A stretch of DNA of 64,000 nucleotides, taken from contig NZ_CP014275.1 in assembly GCF_001578105.1 (NCBI RefSeq), positions 4,303,001 through 4,367,000 on the forward strand. Reading direction: 5' to 3'. A program made the position numbers and the translations under genes. This document shows positions 56,370 to 64,000 of this stretch, piece by piece; position 1 is the first letter of the stretch; each line of letters opens with the position of its first letter. The notes beneath the pieces are model-generated. The model had not been told where the DNA came from, did no database searches, and was given only the letters and a program-made list of their open reading frames with translations. The stretch is from Martelella sp. AD-3 (GTDB lineage: Bacteria; Pseudomonadota; Alphaproteobacteria; Rhizobiales; Rhizobiaceae).

Positions 56370-56620
56370 ATCTCCCCCTTGAGGGCAGGGCTCTCGCAAA
56401 TAGCGTTGCCGCACAGCCCTCAAGGCTTCTCGCCCCGGAGGGGAGAGATGTCGCGACAGCGACAGTGAGGGGGGAACTTATCCACGCGGACGCCCCCATG
56501 AACGGAAGTGCTGCTTCACCCGCACTGCCCCTTGCGGGGCATCTCTCCCGCACGCGGGAGAGCGTATATGGAGCGACATCCGAGGCCATCTGCGAAAGCC
56601 CTCCCCTCAAGGGGGGAGAT
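56370..56620. repeat. Palindromic repeat, copy R4, enlarged mosaic form
   Basis: The same element as at 214-346 but 251 bp long. Its two arms each carry an extra block, and the two blocks are inverted copies of one another: AGGGCTCTCGCAAATAGC near 56387 and, on the other strand, AGGGCTTTCGCAGATGGC from about 56602. The outer ends and the inner hairpins GTCGC-GACA-GCGAC and GCCCC-TTGC-GGGGC are kept. It fills nearly all of the 369-bp gap inside the pca operon; the rest of that gap holds only the pcaB ribosome site. Confidence 0.88.
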
Positions 56621-56712
56621 AGGCCAAGTGCGGTTGGCTTTCGACGGGCTTGAAGGCATTCTTTCCGAGTCAATCAGATAGAAGTGGCCCGGTTTTTCAA
56701 GGAGCACCACGC

Positions 56713-57765
56713 GTGACCATATCGGCATTCGAACATCCCTGGCTCGGCGGCTATTTCGGCGACCCGGAAACCGCCGCGATCTGGTCGCCGGAGCGGCAAT
56801 TGCGGCACATGCTGGCCTTCGAGGCAGCCTGGAGCCGGGCGCTGGGCGTCTCAGGCTTCTGCGATGCCGGGGAAGCCGAAATGGCGGCGAAGGCAATCGA
56901 GGCGGCTGAGATTTCGCCCGAAGCGCTCAGGCCGGGCATGGCCGCAGACGGCGTGCCGGTGCCGGCGCTTCTTGCTCTTCTGCGCAAGAGCGTGCCGGAT
57001 GCCGCCCTGCACAAGGGCGCAACCTCTCAAGACGTGGTCGACACCGCGCTGGCCCTGACCTTGCGGGAGACGACCGCGCTGTTTCTCGACCGCCTGGCAG
57101 AGCTTGGCGCAGCCTTGAAGGCGCTTGAGAGCGCTTATGGCGATGAGACGCTCATGGGCCGCACGCGGATGCAGGCGGCGGCCGAGATCAAGGTCCGCGA
57201 GCGGATCGCCACATGGCGGCTGCCGCTCGCAGACCATGCCGATCGGCTGAGCGCCCTTGGGCCGCGCGTCGAAAAGGTTCAGATCGGCGGGGCTGCCGGC
57301 GACCGTGCGGCGCTTGGCGAAAAGGCGGACGCCATGGTCGCCTCCGTCGCTGCCGAACTGGGTCTCCGGCCGACCGGCAAGGCCTGGCACGCCATGCGCG
57401 AGGGCATTGCCGACTATGCCTCGACGCTCTCGCTGGTTTCCGGAACGCTTGGCAAGATGGGTCAGGACGTGGCGCTGATGGCCCAGCAGGGCATTGACGA
57501 GATCGCCCTTTCCGGCGGCGGCGGTTCGTCCGCCATGCCGCACAAGAGCAACCCGGTCCTGGCCGAGCTTCTGGTGACGCTCGCGCGGTTCAACGCGGTG
57601 CAGGTCTCCGGCCTGCATCACGCGCTCGTCCATGAACAGGAACGCTCGGGCGCGGCCTGGAACCTTGAGTGGATGATCCTGCCGCAGATGGCGCTTGCAA
57701 CCGGTCGGTCTCTTTCGGCGGCGCTTGAGCTTTGCGGCAGGATCAGGCGGATCGGCAAGGGGTAG
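56713..57765 (+). CDS. pcaB: 3-carboxy-cis,cis-muconate cycloisomerase
   Basis: A 350-residue member of the fumarase/aspartase superfamily that closes carboxymuconate to gamma-carboxymuconolactone. ALHKGATSQDVVDTALAL is the superfamily active-site segment and SGGGGSSAMPHKSNP the signature loop. It is shorter than pseudomonad PcaB (about 450) but in line with the short rhizobial form. GTG 56713 has AAGGAG eight bases upstream. It completes the set that takes protocatechuate to 3-oxoadipate. Confidence 0.93.
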   Translation: MTISAFEHPWLGGYFGDPETAAIWSPERQLRHMLAFEAAWSRALGVSGFCDAGEAEMAAKAIEAAEISPEALRPGMAADGVPVPALLALLRKSVPDAALHKGATSQDVVDTALALTLRETTALFLDRLAELGAALKALESAYGDETLMGRTRMQAAAEIKVRERIATWRLPLADHADRLSALGPRVEKVQIGGAAGDRAALGEKADAMVASVAAELGLRPTGKAWHAMREGIADYASTLSLVSGTLGKMGQDVALMAQQGIDEIALSGGGGSSAMPHKSNPVLAELLVTLARFNAVQVSGLHHALVHEQERSGAAWNLEWMILPQMALATGRSLSAALELCGRIRRIGKG

Positions 57766-57786
57766 CGGGCCGTCCGCATTTCAGCC

Positions 57787-58284
57787 TCAGAAGGTCACGC
57801 CCTCCGCCTCCAGCCTCTCCAGTACAAGTTCGGCCGATGTCAGCCGTTCGGCGGCGTTGCGGGCAAAGGCAAGTGTCAGCAGTTTGCGCCGCGCCGGCGG
57901 CAGCCTGTGCTCGGGTGCGGGCCGGATGACTTCAGCGCCGTAGCGATCGGCGAGCAGCAGGCCGCAATCTTCCGGAAAGATGTCGAGCGGCACGCCCGCA
58001 TGGGTGGCGAAGAACAGCCGGTCGCAGTAGTCGCGGTATTCCGGCCATTTGGTGTCGACGCGAAAATCCTCGATCGATGACTTGATCTCGATGATCCAGA
58101 TCTCGCCTTTCTCGGTGAGACAGATGAGGTCGGCGCGGCGGCCGTTCCTGAGCGTCATCTCGCTGATCGAGGCGTTGCGCATATGTTTCATCAGGTACTG
58201 GACGCCGCGGCGGACCAAGAGCGCCCGTTCGGACTGGCGGCCGTCGGCCGTCGGGTTCTTGGCGTGAAGATCGACAATCGCCAT
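57787..58284 (-). CDS. mmcB: MmcB-family DNA repair protein
   Basis: A 165-residue protein with a PD-(D/E)xK nuclease-like core: RNGRRADLICLTEKGEIWIIEIKSS places Asp and Glu-x-Lys, followed by RVDTKWPEYRDYCDRLFFA. It matches the MmcB family, SOS-induced and involved in mitomycin resistance in Caulobacter. No convincing LexA box (GTTC-N7-GTTC or GAAC-N7-GTTC) was found upstream. Divergent from the L,D-transpeptidase gene. ATG 58284 begins the conserved part. Confidence 0.82.
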   Translation of the reverse strand: MAIVDLHAKNPTADGRQSERALLVRRGVQYLMKHMRNASISEMTLRNGRRADLICLTEKGEIWIIEIKSSIEDFRVDTKWPEYRDYCDRLFFATHAGVPLDIFPEDCGLLLADRYGAEVIRPAPEHRLPPARRKLLTLAFARNAAERLTSAELVLERLEAEGVTF

Positions 58285-58384
58285 GGAACTTCCTTTTGAT
58301 CGATGCATTTTCACAACAGCGCGGTGCCGCCGTGAGGTCGTTTACATGGCTTCCCACCACTTGCGCTTGTCACGCAATGAAATG

Positions 58385-58392
58385 TTAACCAT
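58385..58392. promoter_or_regulatory. CtrA half-site candidate
   Basis: TTAACCAT, the octamer form of the CtrA recognition site, in the AT-rich divergent promoter between mmcB and the L,D-transpeptidase gene, 60 bp before the latter. CtrA often controls envelope genes in Rhizobiales. Eight bases is weak evidence by itself. Confidence 0.35.
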
Positions 58393-58451
58393 AAGCTTTT
58401 ATCAGCTAACTATTATCACTTTTCGCTTCAATCGTCGCCACGAGACCGCTC

Positions 58452-59096
58452 ATGCACATCAGAACGCTTCTTCTTGCACTCTCTCTAACCGGACTGCTTG
58501 CCGCTGCGGGCTGCACCACGACCGACGGCATGTCCTCGGGCAAGATGGCGCCGATCTCCGCTTATGCGGCCGTCAGTGACGAGGGTATCGATCTGCCGCG
58601 CGTCCCGATTACCGAGGTCGACGACAAGTATCGACGCCAGGTCGTGGACTACGAGACGGATGAAGCGCCCGGCACGATCGTGGTCGATACCAAGGAGCGC
58701 CTGCTTTATTACGTCGAGGAAGACGGCAAGGCCGTGCGTTACGGCATCGGCGTCGGCCGCGACGGTTTCCGCTGGTCCGGCAACGCCTATATCGGCCGCC
58801 GCGCCGAGTGGCCCACCTGGTATCCGCCGTCGGCCATGATCAAGCGCCAGCCGGAACTGAAGGAATATGCCGGCGGCATGGAGCCCGGCATCATGAACCC
58901 GCTTGGCGCCCGCGCGCTCTACCTCTATCGCAACGGCAACGACACCATGTTCCGCATCCACGGCAATCCCAACTGGACCTCGATCGGCCAGGCGGTTTCC
59001 TCCGGCTGCATCCGCATGATCAACCAGGACATCATCGACCTTTATGCCCGCGTCGACCCCGACAAGCGCACCAAGGTCGTCGTGCTGCCGGGCTGA
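58452..59096 (+). CDS. L,D-transpeptidase (YkuD), lipoprotein
   Basis: A 214-residue cell-wall enzyme. The lipoprotein signal LLLALSLTGLLAAAGC places the lipid at Cys21. The YkuD domain runs from TIVVDTKERLLYYVEEDGKAVRYGIGVG to the active site HGNPNWTSIGQAVSSGCIRM, with catalytic Cys in SSGCIRM and the preceding His. It makes 3-3 peptidoglycan crosslinks or attaches proteins to the wall, important for polar growth in Rhizobiales. The promoter region holds a CtrA-like half-site. Confidence 0.92.
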   Translation: MHIRTLLLALSLTGLLAAAGCTTTDGMSSGKMAPISAYAAVSDEGIDLPRVPITEVDDKYRRQVVDYETDEAPGTIVVDTKERLLYYVEEDGKAVRYGIGVGRDGFRWSGNAYIGRRAEWPTWYPPSAMIKRQPELKEYAGGMEPGIMNPLGARALYLYRNGNDTMFRIHGNPNWTSIGQAVSSGCIRMINQDIIDLYARVDPDKRTKVVVLPG

Positions 59097-59261
59097 TTGC
59101 GGCGGCGACGCAGTTTCGAGGGCGGTTCTCCGGAGCCGCCTTTTTCATTTGCAAATCCGCGAATTGCAGCGCCCGCGCTTGATTTTGGCGACTGCTTCGA
59201 TAGATAGAGCCGATACACTTCAAGCGGCATGACCTTTCGCCGCATCCCGAAAGGCCCGGCT

Positions 59262-60356
59262 ATGCAGACCCCCTATTACCTCATCGACAGGTCCAGACTT
59301 CAGGAAAACCTCGACAAGATCGCCTGGCTGCGCGAGGCTTCCGGCGCCAAGGCGTTGCTGGCGCTCAAATGCTTTGCGACGTGGTCGGTCTTCGACCAGA
59401 TGCGCCGGTATATGGACGGCACCACCTCGTCCTCGCTTTATGAGGTCAAGCTCGGTTACGAAAAATTCGGCGGCGAGACCCATGCCTATTCGGTGGCCTA
59501 CGGCGAAGACGAGATCGACGAGGTGCTGGCGAACTGCGACAAGATCATCTTCAACTCGATCGGCCAGTTGAAGCGTTTTCAGGCGCAGTCGGAGGGCAGG
59601 ATCCGGGGCCTGCGCGTCAACCCGCAGGTCTCGACCTCGGATTTCGACCTTGCCGATCCGGCTCGTCCCTTCTCGCGCCTTGGCGAACACGACCCGGCGG
59701 TGATTGAAACCGTCCTCGATCAGGTTTCGGGCTTCATGTTTCACAACAACTGCGAAAACGAGGATTTCGACCGTTTCGACGAAATGCTCACCGTCATCGA
59801 GCAGCGCTTCGGTCATCTTATTTCCCGTCTCGACTGGGTGAGTCTCGGCGGCGGCATTCATTTCACCGGCGAGAACTATCCGCTGGAAAAGCTCGCTGCA
59901 CGGCTCAAGGCTTTTGCCGAAAAATACAGTGTGCAGGTCTATCTGGAGCCCGGTGAGGCGGCCATCACGGGGGCTGCGACGCTGGAAGTCACTGTGCTCG
60001 ATACGCTGAACAACGGCAAGGAGCTTGCCATTGTCGATTCATCGATCGAGGCGCATATGCTCGACCTGCTGATCTACCGCGAGAGCGCGAAGATTTCGCC
60101 CGATACCGGGCCGCACAAGGTGATGATCTGCGGAAAATCCTGCCTTGCCGGCGATATTTTCGGCGAGTTTTCCTTTGAGCAACCGGTCAAGGTCGGCGAC
60201 CGTCTGTCGATCGAGAACGCCGCCGGTTACACGATGGTCAAGAAGAACTGGTTCAATGGCGTGAAAATGCCGTCGATCGCGATCCGCGAGGAGAATGGCG
60301 AGATCCGCACCGTTCGCGAGTTTGGCTATGACGATTTCAGATCCGCCCTGTCGTGA
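59262..60356 (+). CDS. nspC: Carboxynorspermidine/carboxyspermidine decarboxylase
   Basis: A 364-residue PLP enzyme of the alanine-racemase-fold decarboxylase group. ALLALKCFATWSVFDQMRRYMDGTTSSSLYE carries the PLP lysine, FMFHNNCENEDFDRF and LDWVSLGGGIHFTGENYP are the family segments, and VMICGKSCLAGDIFGEF contains the substrate-specific cysteine. It decarboxylates carboxyspermidine to spermidine. ATG 59262 is preferred (AAAGG seven bases upstream). With the next gene it makes spermidine without decarboxylated SAM. Confidence 0.93.
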   Translation: MQTPYYLIDRSRLQENLDKIAWLREASGAKALLALKCFATWSVFDQMRRYMDGTTSSSLYEVKLGYEKFGGETHAYSVAYGEDEIDEVLANCDKIIFNSIGQLKRFQAQSEGRIRGLRVNPQVSTSDFDLADPARPFSRLGEHDPAVIETVLDQVSGFMFHNNCENEDFDRFDEMLTVIEQRFGHLISRLDWVSLGGGIHFTGENYPLEKLAARLKAFAEKYSVQVYLEPGEAAITGAATLEVTVLDTLNNGKELAIVDSSIEAHMLDLLIYRESAKISPDTGPHKVMICGKSCLAGDIFGEFSFEQPVKVGDRLSIENAAGYTMVKKNWFNGVKMPSIAIREENGEIRTVREFGYDDFRSALS

Positions 60357-60373
60357 GGCCGGGCTGACCCCGC

Positions 60374-60391
60374 GGAGCGGTTCGCCGCTCC
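60374..60391 (+). other. UUCG-capped hairpin between nspC and the synthase gene
   Basis: GGAGCGG-TTCG-CCGCTCC, a perfect 7-bp stem closed by a TTCG tetraloop. It lies 18 bp after the nspC stop and 53 bp before the next gene. There is no T-run, so it is not a terminator; it may block 3' decay or tune expression of the second gene. Confidence 0.55.
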
Positions 60392-60443
60392 AACCCTTGA
60401 TTTCGGGCAGGCGAAGCTGCCCAAAACCGGAGGCGTTGTTCCG

Positions 60444-61694
60444 ATGAAGAAAAATGTGCTGATTATCGGCGCGGGCGGCGTGGCCCAGGTGGTCGCCCAT
60501 AAATGTGCCCAGAACAATGATGTGCTCGGCGATATTCATATCGCCTCGCGCACCAAGGCGAAATGCGACGCGATCATCGAGAGCGTGCTGGAAAAGAAGG
60601 CGATGAAAGAGGATGGCGTTTTGCTCGCCCATCAGCTTGATGCGCTCGACATCCCGTCAACTGTGGCGCTGATTAACCAGACCGGCGTCGAGATCGTCAT
60701 CAATGTCGGCACGGCCTTCCTCAACATGTCGGTTCTGGAAGCCTGCCTTGAAACGGGCGCGGCCTATATCGACACGGCCATCCATGAGGAGCCCGACAAG
60801 ATCTGCGAAACGCCGCCGTGGTATGCGAATTACGAGTGGAAGCGCAAGGATCGCTGCGCTGAAAAGGGCGTCACCGCCATTCTCGGCGCCGGTTTCGATC
60901 CGGGCGTCGTCAATGCCTATGCGCGGCTCGCCAAGGATGACTATGTCGACGACATCACCGATATCGACATTGTCGACATCAATGCCGGCAGCCACGGCAA
61001 GTATTTCGCCACGAATTTCGACCCGGAAATCAATTTCCGCGAATTCACCGGCACGGTCTATGCCTGGCAGAACAATGAATGGACGACGAACAGGATGTTC
61101 GAGGTCGGCCATGAATTCGATCTGCCGGTGGTCGGCAAGCAGAAGGCCTATATGTCCGGCCATGACGAAATCCACTCGCTGTCGAAGAATATGGGCTCGC
61201 CCAATGTCCGCTTCTGGATGGGCTTCGGCGATCACTACATCAACGTTTTCACCGTGCTGAAAAGCCTCGGCCTCTTGTCCGAACAGCCGGTGATGACGGC
61301 GGAAGGCCAGGAAGTGGTGCCGCTGAAGGTGGTCAAGGCGGTTCTGCCCGATCCGTCATCGCTGGCGCCGAATTATACGGGCAAGACCTGCATCGGCGAT
61401 TTCGTCAAGGGCACGAAGGACGGCAAGCCGGCGGAAGTCTTCATCTACAACGTCTCCGACCACAAGGAGGCTTACAATGAAGTCGGTTCCCAGGGCATTT
61501 CGTTCACCGCCGGCGTTCCCCCGGTCGCCGCCGCCATTCTGGTCGCGTCGGGAGAATGGGACGTGAAGACCATGGCCAATGTCGAGGAACTGCCGCCGAA
61601 GCCCTTCCTCAACATCCTGAACCAGATCGGCCTGCCGACCCGGATCAAGGACGAGAACGGCGACCGCGCGCTCGATTTTTCGAAGTCGGTTTAG
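60444..61694 (+). CDS. Carboxynorspermidine/carboxyspermidine synthase (saccharopine dehydrogenase family)
   Basis: A 416-residue NADP-dependent enzyme. NVLIIGAGGVAQVVAHKCAQN is the dinucleotide-binding motif, GAGFDPGVVNAYARLA and NAGSHGKYFATNFDPEINFREF are typical of carboxynorspermidine dehydrogenase, and SHDEIHSLSKN-like GHDEIHSLSKN follows. It condenses putrescine or diaminopropane with aspartate semialdehyde. Paired with nspC it forms the alternative spermidine pathway common in rhizobia. Confidence 0.92.
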   Translation: MKKNVLIIGAGGVAQVVAHKCAQNNDVLGDIHIASRTKAKCDAIIESVLEKKAMKEDGVLLAHQLDALDIPSTVALINQTGVEIVINVGTAFLNMSVLEACLETGAAYIDTAIHEEPDKICETPPWYANYEWKRKDRCAEKGVTAILGAGFDPGVVNAYARLAKDDYVDDITDIDIVDINAGSHGKYFATNFDPEINFREFTGTVYAWQNNEWTTNRMFEVGHEFDLPVVGKQKAYMSGHDEIHSLSKNMGSPNVRFWMGFGDHYINVFTVLKSLGLLSEQPVMTAEGQEVVPLKVVKAVLPDPSSLAPNYTGKTCIGDFVKGTKDGKPAEVFIYNVSDHKEAYNEVGSQGISFTAGVPPVAAAILVASGEWDVKTMANVEELPPKPFLNILNQIGLPTRIKDENGDRALDFSKSV

Positions 61695-61749
61695 CTTTTC
61701 GAAACAAGACAGGGGCTGGCGCGGGGCGTCTTAAACCGCCGCGCCGGCT

Positions 61750-62214
61750 TCAGCGTGCAAGGCCGAACTGGATTTCGATCCTGTGATAGCCGGCTTTGGC
61801 GCCGTTCCATTTGTGATAGATTTCTCGGCTTTCGCCCGAAAAATCGTGGCGCGAGAACCGGATTTCCTCCACCAGCGGCGCATAGCCCTGCGTGAACAGA
61901 CCCCGCATCGTGCCCTGATAGGTCCGCGTTGCCACCATGATCGGCTCGAAGCGGCTGAGCTCAAAACGGCCTGCATGGTTATAGTCCTCGGGCTTTCGGA
62001 CCGGATAGCAAATCGTCCAGTCAAAACGCGTCTTTCCATCCTGCGGCAGGTTCCGCGCGACGAAAACCCAAGGTCCCGCCATGGCGAGCCCGTATTCCGC
62101 CGCCTCGCTTTCGATCTCGGGGGATAAGGTCGCCGCCGCCGCCTTAACGTCACGGATGGCGAGAAATCGCTTCCCGGTTAGCGCCCAGAATGCATCAGTC
62201 TCAACGATCTTCAT
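61750..62214 (-). CDS. Small GyrI-like ligand-binding protein (tentative)
   Basis: A 154-residue protein with no signal or membrane segment. The middle and end (PIMVATRTYQGTMRGLFTQG, then YAPLVEEIRFSRHDFSGESREIYHKWNG) resemble the GyrI/SOUL-type effector-binding fold found alone or fused to AraC regulators. There is no helix-turn-helix, so it is not itself a transcription factor. ATG 62214 begins KIVETDAFWALTGKRF. Function unknown. It converges with the synthase gene. The 213-bp gap before coaBC holds no supported gene. Confidence 0.55.
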   Translation of the reverse strand: MKIVETDAFWALTGKRFLAIRDVKAAAATLSPEIESEAAEYGLAMAGPWVFVARNLPQDGKTRFDWTICYPVRKPEDYNHAGRFELSRFEPIMVATRTYQGTMRGLFTQGYAPLVEEIRFSRHDFSGESREIYHKWNGAKAGYHRIEIQFGLAR

Positions 62215-62427
62215 CAGAACCGGCCTCTTTTGACATGCATGATGGAACGCATTAACTGGACAATCGTCCGGAGCCAACGAATATTCTAGAATGAACTTGC
62301 CAAGTTCATCGGGAAAGCCGCACCCTTTAGAAAAATATTTCTCACAAGGCAAAGTGCGCTCCGGAACCTTTTCCGCCCGGCTATTCATGATAATGATGTT
62401 GGCAAAACGCTGAAAAGAACGAAGCCC

Positions 62428-63627
62428 ATGTCGCTGAAAGACAAACGCATTCTCCTGATCATTTCCGGCGGGATCGCGGCTTACAAGAGCCTCGATCTGA
62501 TCCGCAGGCTGAAGGAACGCGGCGCACGGGTGACGCCGGTGATGACGGCGGCGGCGCAGCAATTCATTACCCCGCTGGCCGTCGGCGCGCTGTCCGGCGG
62601 GCATGTGTTTACCGATCTTTTCTCCCGCACGGAGGAACAGGATGTCGGCCATATCCGCCTTGCGCGCGAGAACGATCTGATCGTGGTCGCGCCCGCCACC
62701 GCCGATCTGATGGCCAGGATGGCGACGGGACTGGCAAATGATCTGGCGAGCGCCGTGCTGCTGGCGCGCGACTGTCCGGTTCTGCTGGCGCCGGCGATGA
62801 ACCCGAAAATGTGGTCGGCAGCCCCGACCAAGCGCAATCTGGCGACGCTTCTTGCGGATGGCGCAAAGACCGTCGGCCCGATGGCCGGCGAGATGGCCGA
62901 AAGCGGCGAGGCCGGAACCGGCCGCATGGCCGAGCCGATGGAAATCGTTGTCGCGATCGAGACCTTGTTCGATGATGCGCCGAAGCCCCTTCAGGGAAAA
63001 CGCGCGGTCGTCACGTCCGGCCCCACCTATGAGCCGATCGATCCGGTGCGCTATATCGCCAACCGCTCGTCCGGCCGCCAGGGCCATGCCATCGCCGCAG
63101 CGCTTGCCGAGCTTGGCGCGGATGTGACGCTCGTCTCCGGCCCGGTGACGATTGCCGATCCCGGGGGCGTGACCACCGTTCATGTGGAAAGCGCCCGCGA
63201 CATGCTGACCGCCGTGGAGGCGGCGCTTCCCGCCGATATCGCCGTCATGGTCGCCGCCGTCGCCGACTGGCGGGCGGCCGAAAACGCAACGCAGAAGATG
63301 AAGAAGAGGCCCGGCGAGGCCCCGCCGCCGCTCGCGCTTGCGGAAAACCCCGACATCCTGAAGACCATCGGGAATCACCAGCGCCGTCCGGCGCTCGTCG
63401 TCGGCTTTGCCGCCGAGACCAGCGATGTTGCCGCTTATGCCCGCGACAAGCTTTCCCGCAAGGGCGCCGACCTGATCGTCGCCAATGACGTATCGAAGGA
63501 GGGCGTCATGGGCGGCGCCCGCAACGAAGTGACGCTGGTGACGAAGGACGGCGCCGAGACCTGGCCGGACCTCGACAAGACCGAGGTCGCGGCAAGGCTC
63601 GCGGCGTGGATCGCCAATCGGTTCTGA
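62428..63627 (+). CDS. coaBC: Bifunctional phosphopantothenoylcysteine decarboxylase / phosphopantothenate-cysteine ligase
   Basis: A 399-residue fusion for two steps of CoA synthesis. The N-terminal flavoprotein CoaC domain (about 1-185) includes LLIISGGIAAYKSLDLIRRLKERG, VVAPATADLMARMATG, ARDCPVLLAPAMNPKMW and the flap with the conserved PMAGEMAESGEAGTGRM. The C-terminal CoaB domain includes AVVTSGPTYEPIDPVRYIANRSSGRQGHAIAAAL and the ligase segment LIVANDVSKEGVMGGARNEVTLV. The length is normal. Confidence 0.96.
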   Translation: MSLKDKRILLIISGGIAAYKSLDLIRRLKERGARVTPVMTAAAQQFITPLAVGALSGGHVFTDLFSRTEEQDVGHIRLARENDLIVVAPATADLMARMATGLANDLASAVLLARDCPVLLAPAMNPKMWSAAPTKRNLATLLADGAKTVGPMAGEMAESGEAGTGRMAEPMEIVVAIETLFDDAPKPLQGKRAVVTSGPTYEPIDPVRYIANRSSGRQGHAIAAALAELGADVTLVSGPVTIADPGGVTTVHVESARDMLTAVEAALPADIAVMVAAVADWRAAENATQKMKKRPGEAPPPLALAENPDILKTIGNHQRRPALVVGFAAETSDVAAYARDKLSRKGADLIVANDVSKEGVMGGARNEVTLVTKDGAETWPDLDKTEVAARLAAWIANRF

Positions 63628-63664
63628 GCAAGGCCTGGAGCGCGTCCAGGAAAGCGGACATGCT

Positions 63665-63994
63665 CTATCGCCGCTCCTGCAGCCGCTTGATCACCGCCGC
63701 GCGCACATCCTCGCCCTCGGCGTTCAGCGCCCGGTCCAGCGCCTTCATCCGTCGGCGCAGCGTGTTGAGCTCGTCCATCAGGCCGAGAACCACCGGAACT
63801 GCCTCGTCATTGACCTCGAGATCCTCCGTCAGCTCGACAATCAGTTGCAGGCGCGCGAGGTCGGTCTCGTCGAAAGCCGGGCCGCGTTCGCCCTGGCGGG
63901 GCTTGACCCATGATCGGGTGACGCAGATTTCCAGACGTTCGGCGCTCAGCCGGCCGACCCGTTCCAGCACTTGCGTTTTCGTCATGATGATCAT
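63665..63994 (-). CDS. cbpM: CbpM-like chaperone modulator
   Basis: About 109 residues, or 106 from the ATG at 63985, near the right edge. ICVTRSWVKPRQGERGPAFDETDLARLQLIVELTEDLEVNDEAVPVVLGLMDELNTLRRRMKAL is the MerR-like winged region and following helices of CbpM, which binds and restrains the DnaJ-like protein CbpA. The matching DnaJ-type gene would lie just beyond the window. Only six bases precede the first ATG, so the start cannot be judged. Confidence 0.75.
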   Translation of the reverse strand: MIIMTKTQVLERVGRLSAERLEICVTRSWVKPRQGERGPAFDETDLARLQLIVELTEDLEVNDEAVPVVLGLMDELNTLRRRMKALDRALNAEGEDVRAAVIKRLQERR

Positions 63995-64000
63995 CGCCGG

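Noticed and set aside
56478..56486. DnaA-like TTATCCACG inside repeat R4
   Set aside because: A single near-match within a repeat element, with no AT-rich flank or other boxes; taken as chance.

Overview
The window is high-GC, gene-dense alphaproteobacterial chromosome, most likely Rhizobiales and Rhizobiaceae-like. The evidence is the rhizobial gene order ppsR-hemE-hemJ-rho-mnmE-mnmG-rsmG-parA-parB, the trpF-trpB-trpA-accD-folC block, a PcaQ-regulated pca operon, a spermidine route through carboxynorspermidine, and a family of rhizobial-style palindromic intergenic repeats. The genus cannot be settled from sequence alone. No tRNA, rRNA, CRISPR array, insertion sequence or prophage was seen.

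Layout. 1-1418: tail of a GMC oxidoreductase and a LacI-type regulator. 1530-4688: a class III (anaerobic) ribonucleotide reductase operon behind two NrdR-like boxes; the glycyl-radical domain is a separate 62-residue gene between nrdD and nrdG, and nrdG is read through a palindromic repeat at its 5' end. 4859-11813: a DUF2852 protein, a YgjP-type metallopeptidase, then trpF, trpB, a small unknown gene, trpA, accD and folC, ending at a bidirectional terminator shared with the opposing ahcY. 13492-14373: an orphan TbpB-like lipoprotein. 14526-23187: a polyol operon (SorC-type regulator, ABC transporter, mannitol dehydrogenase, FGGY kinase). 23362-24252: an extended SDR.

24473-37386 is the replication-origin region. 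dnaQ, coaE, aroE, maf and ppsR run leftward and hemE, hemJ, rho, mnmE, mnmG, rsmG, parA and parB run rightward from a 410-bp gap that holds a perfect DnaA box, a second DnaA box, an AT-rich flank and five GANTC sites. This is the predicted oriC. Four exact or near-exact parS sites lie around it, two of them inside coding sequence. 37622-42774 carries holA, lptE, leuS and a YggS-type gene, followed by an SDR/AraC divergent pair.

44818-57765 is a catabolic island. A CoA ligase, crotonase, SDR, amidohydrolase, CouR-like MarR regulator and TRAP transporter look like uptake and beta-oxidation-type side-chain shortening of p-hydroxycinnamates. pcaQ, a fused pcaD-pcaC, pcaH, pcaG and pcaB follow and would carry protocatechuate into the beta-ketoadipate pathway. 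The hydroxylase or demethylase linking the two halves is not in the window. 57787-63994 holds mmcB, an L,D-transpeptidase, nspC and carboxynorspermidine synthase, a GyrI-like protein, coaBC and a CbpM-like protein.
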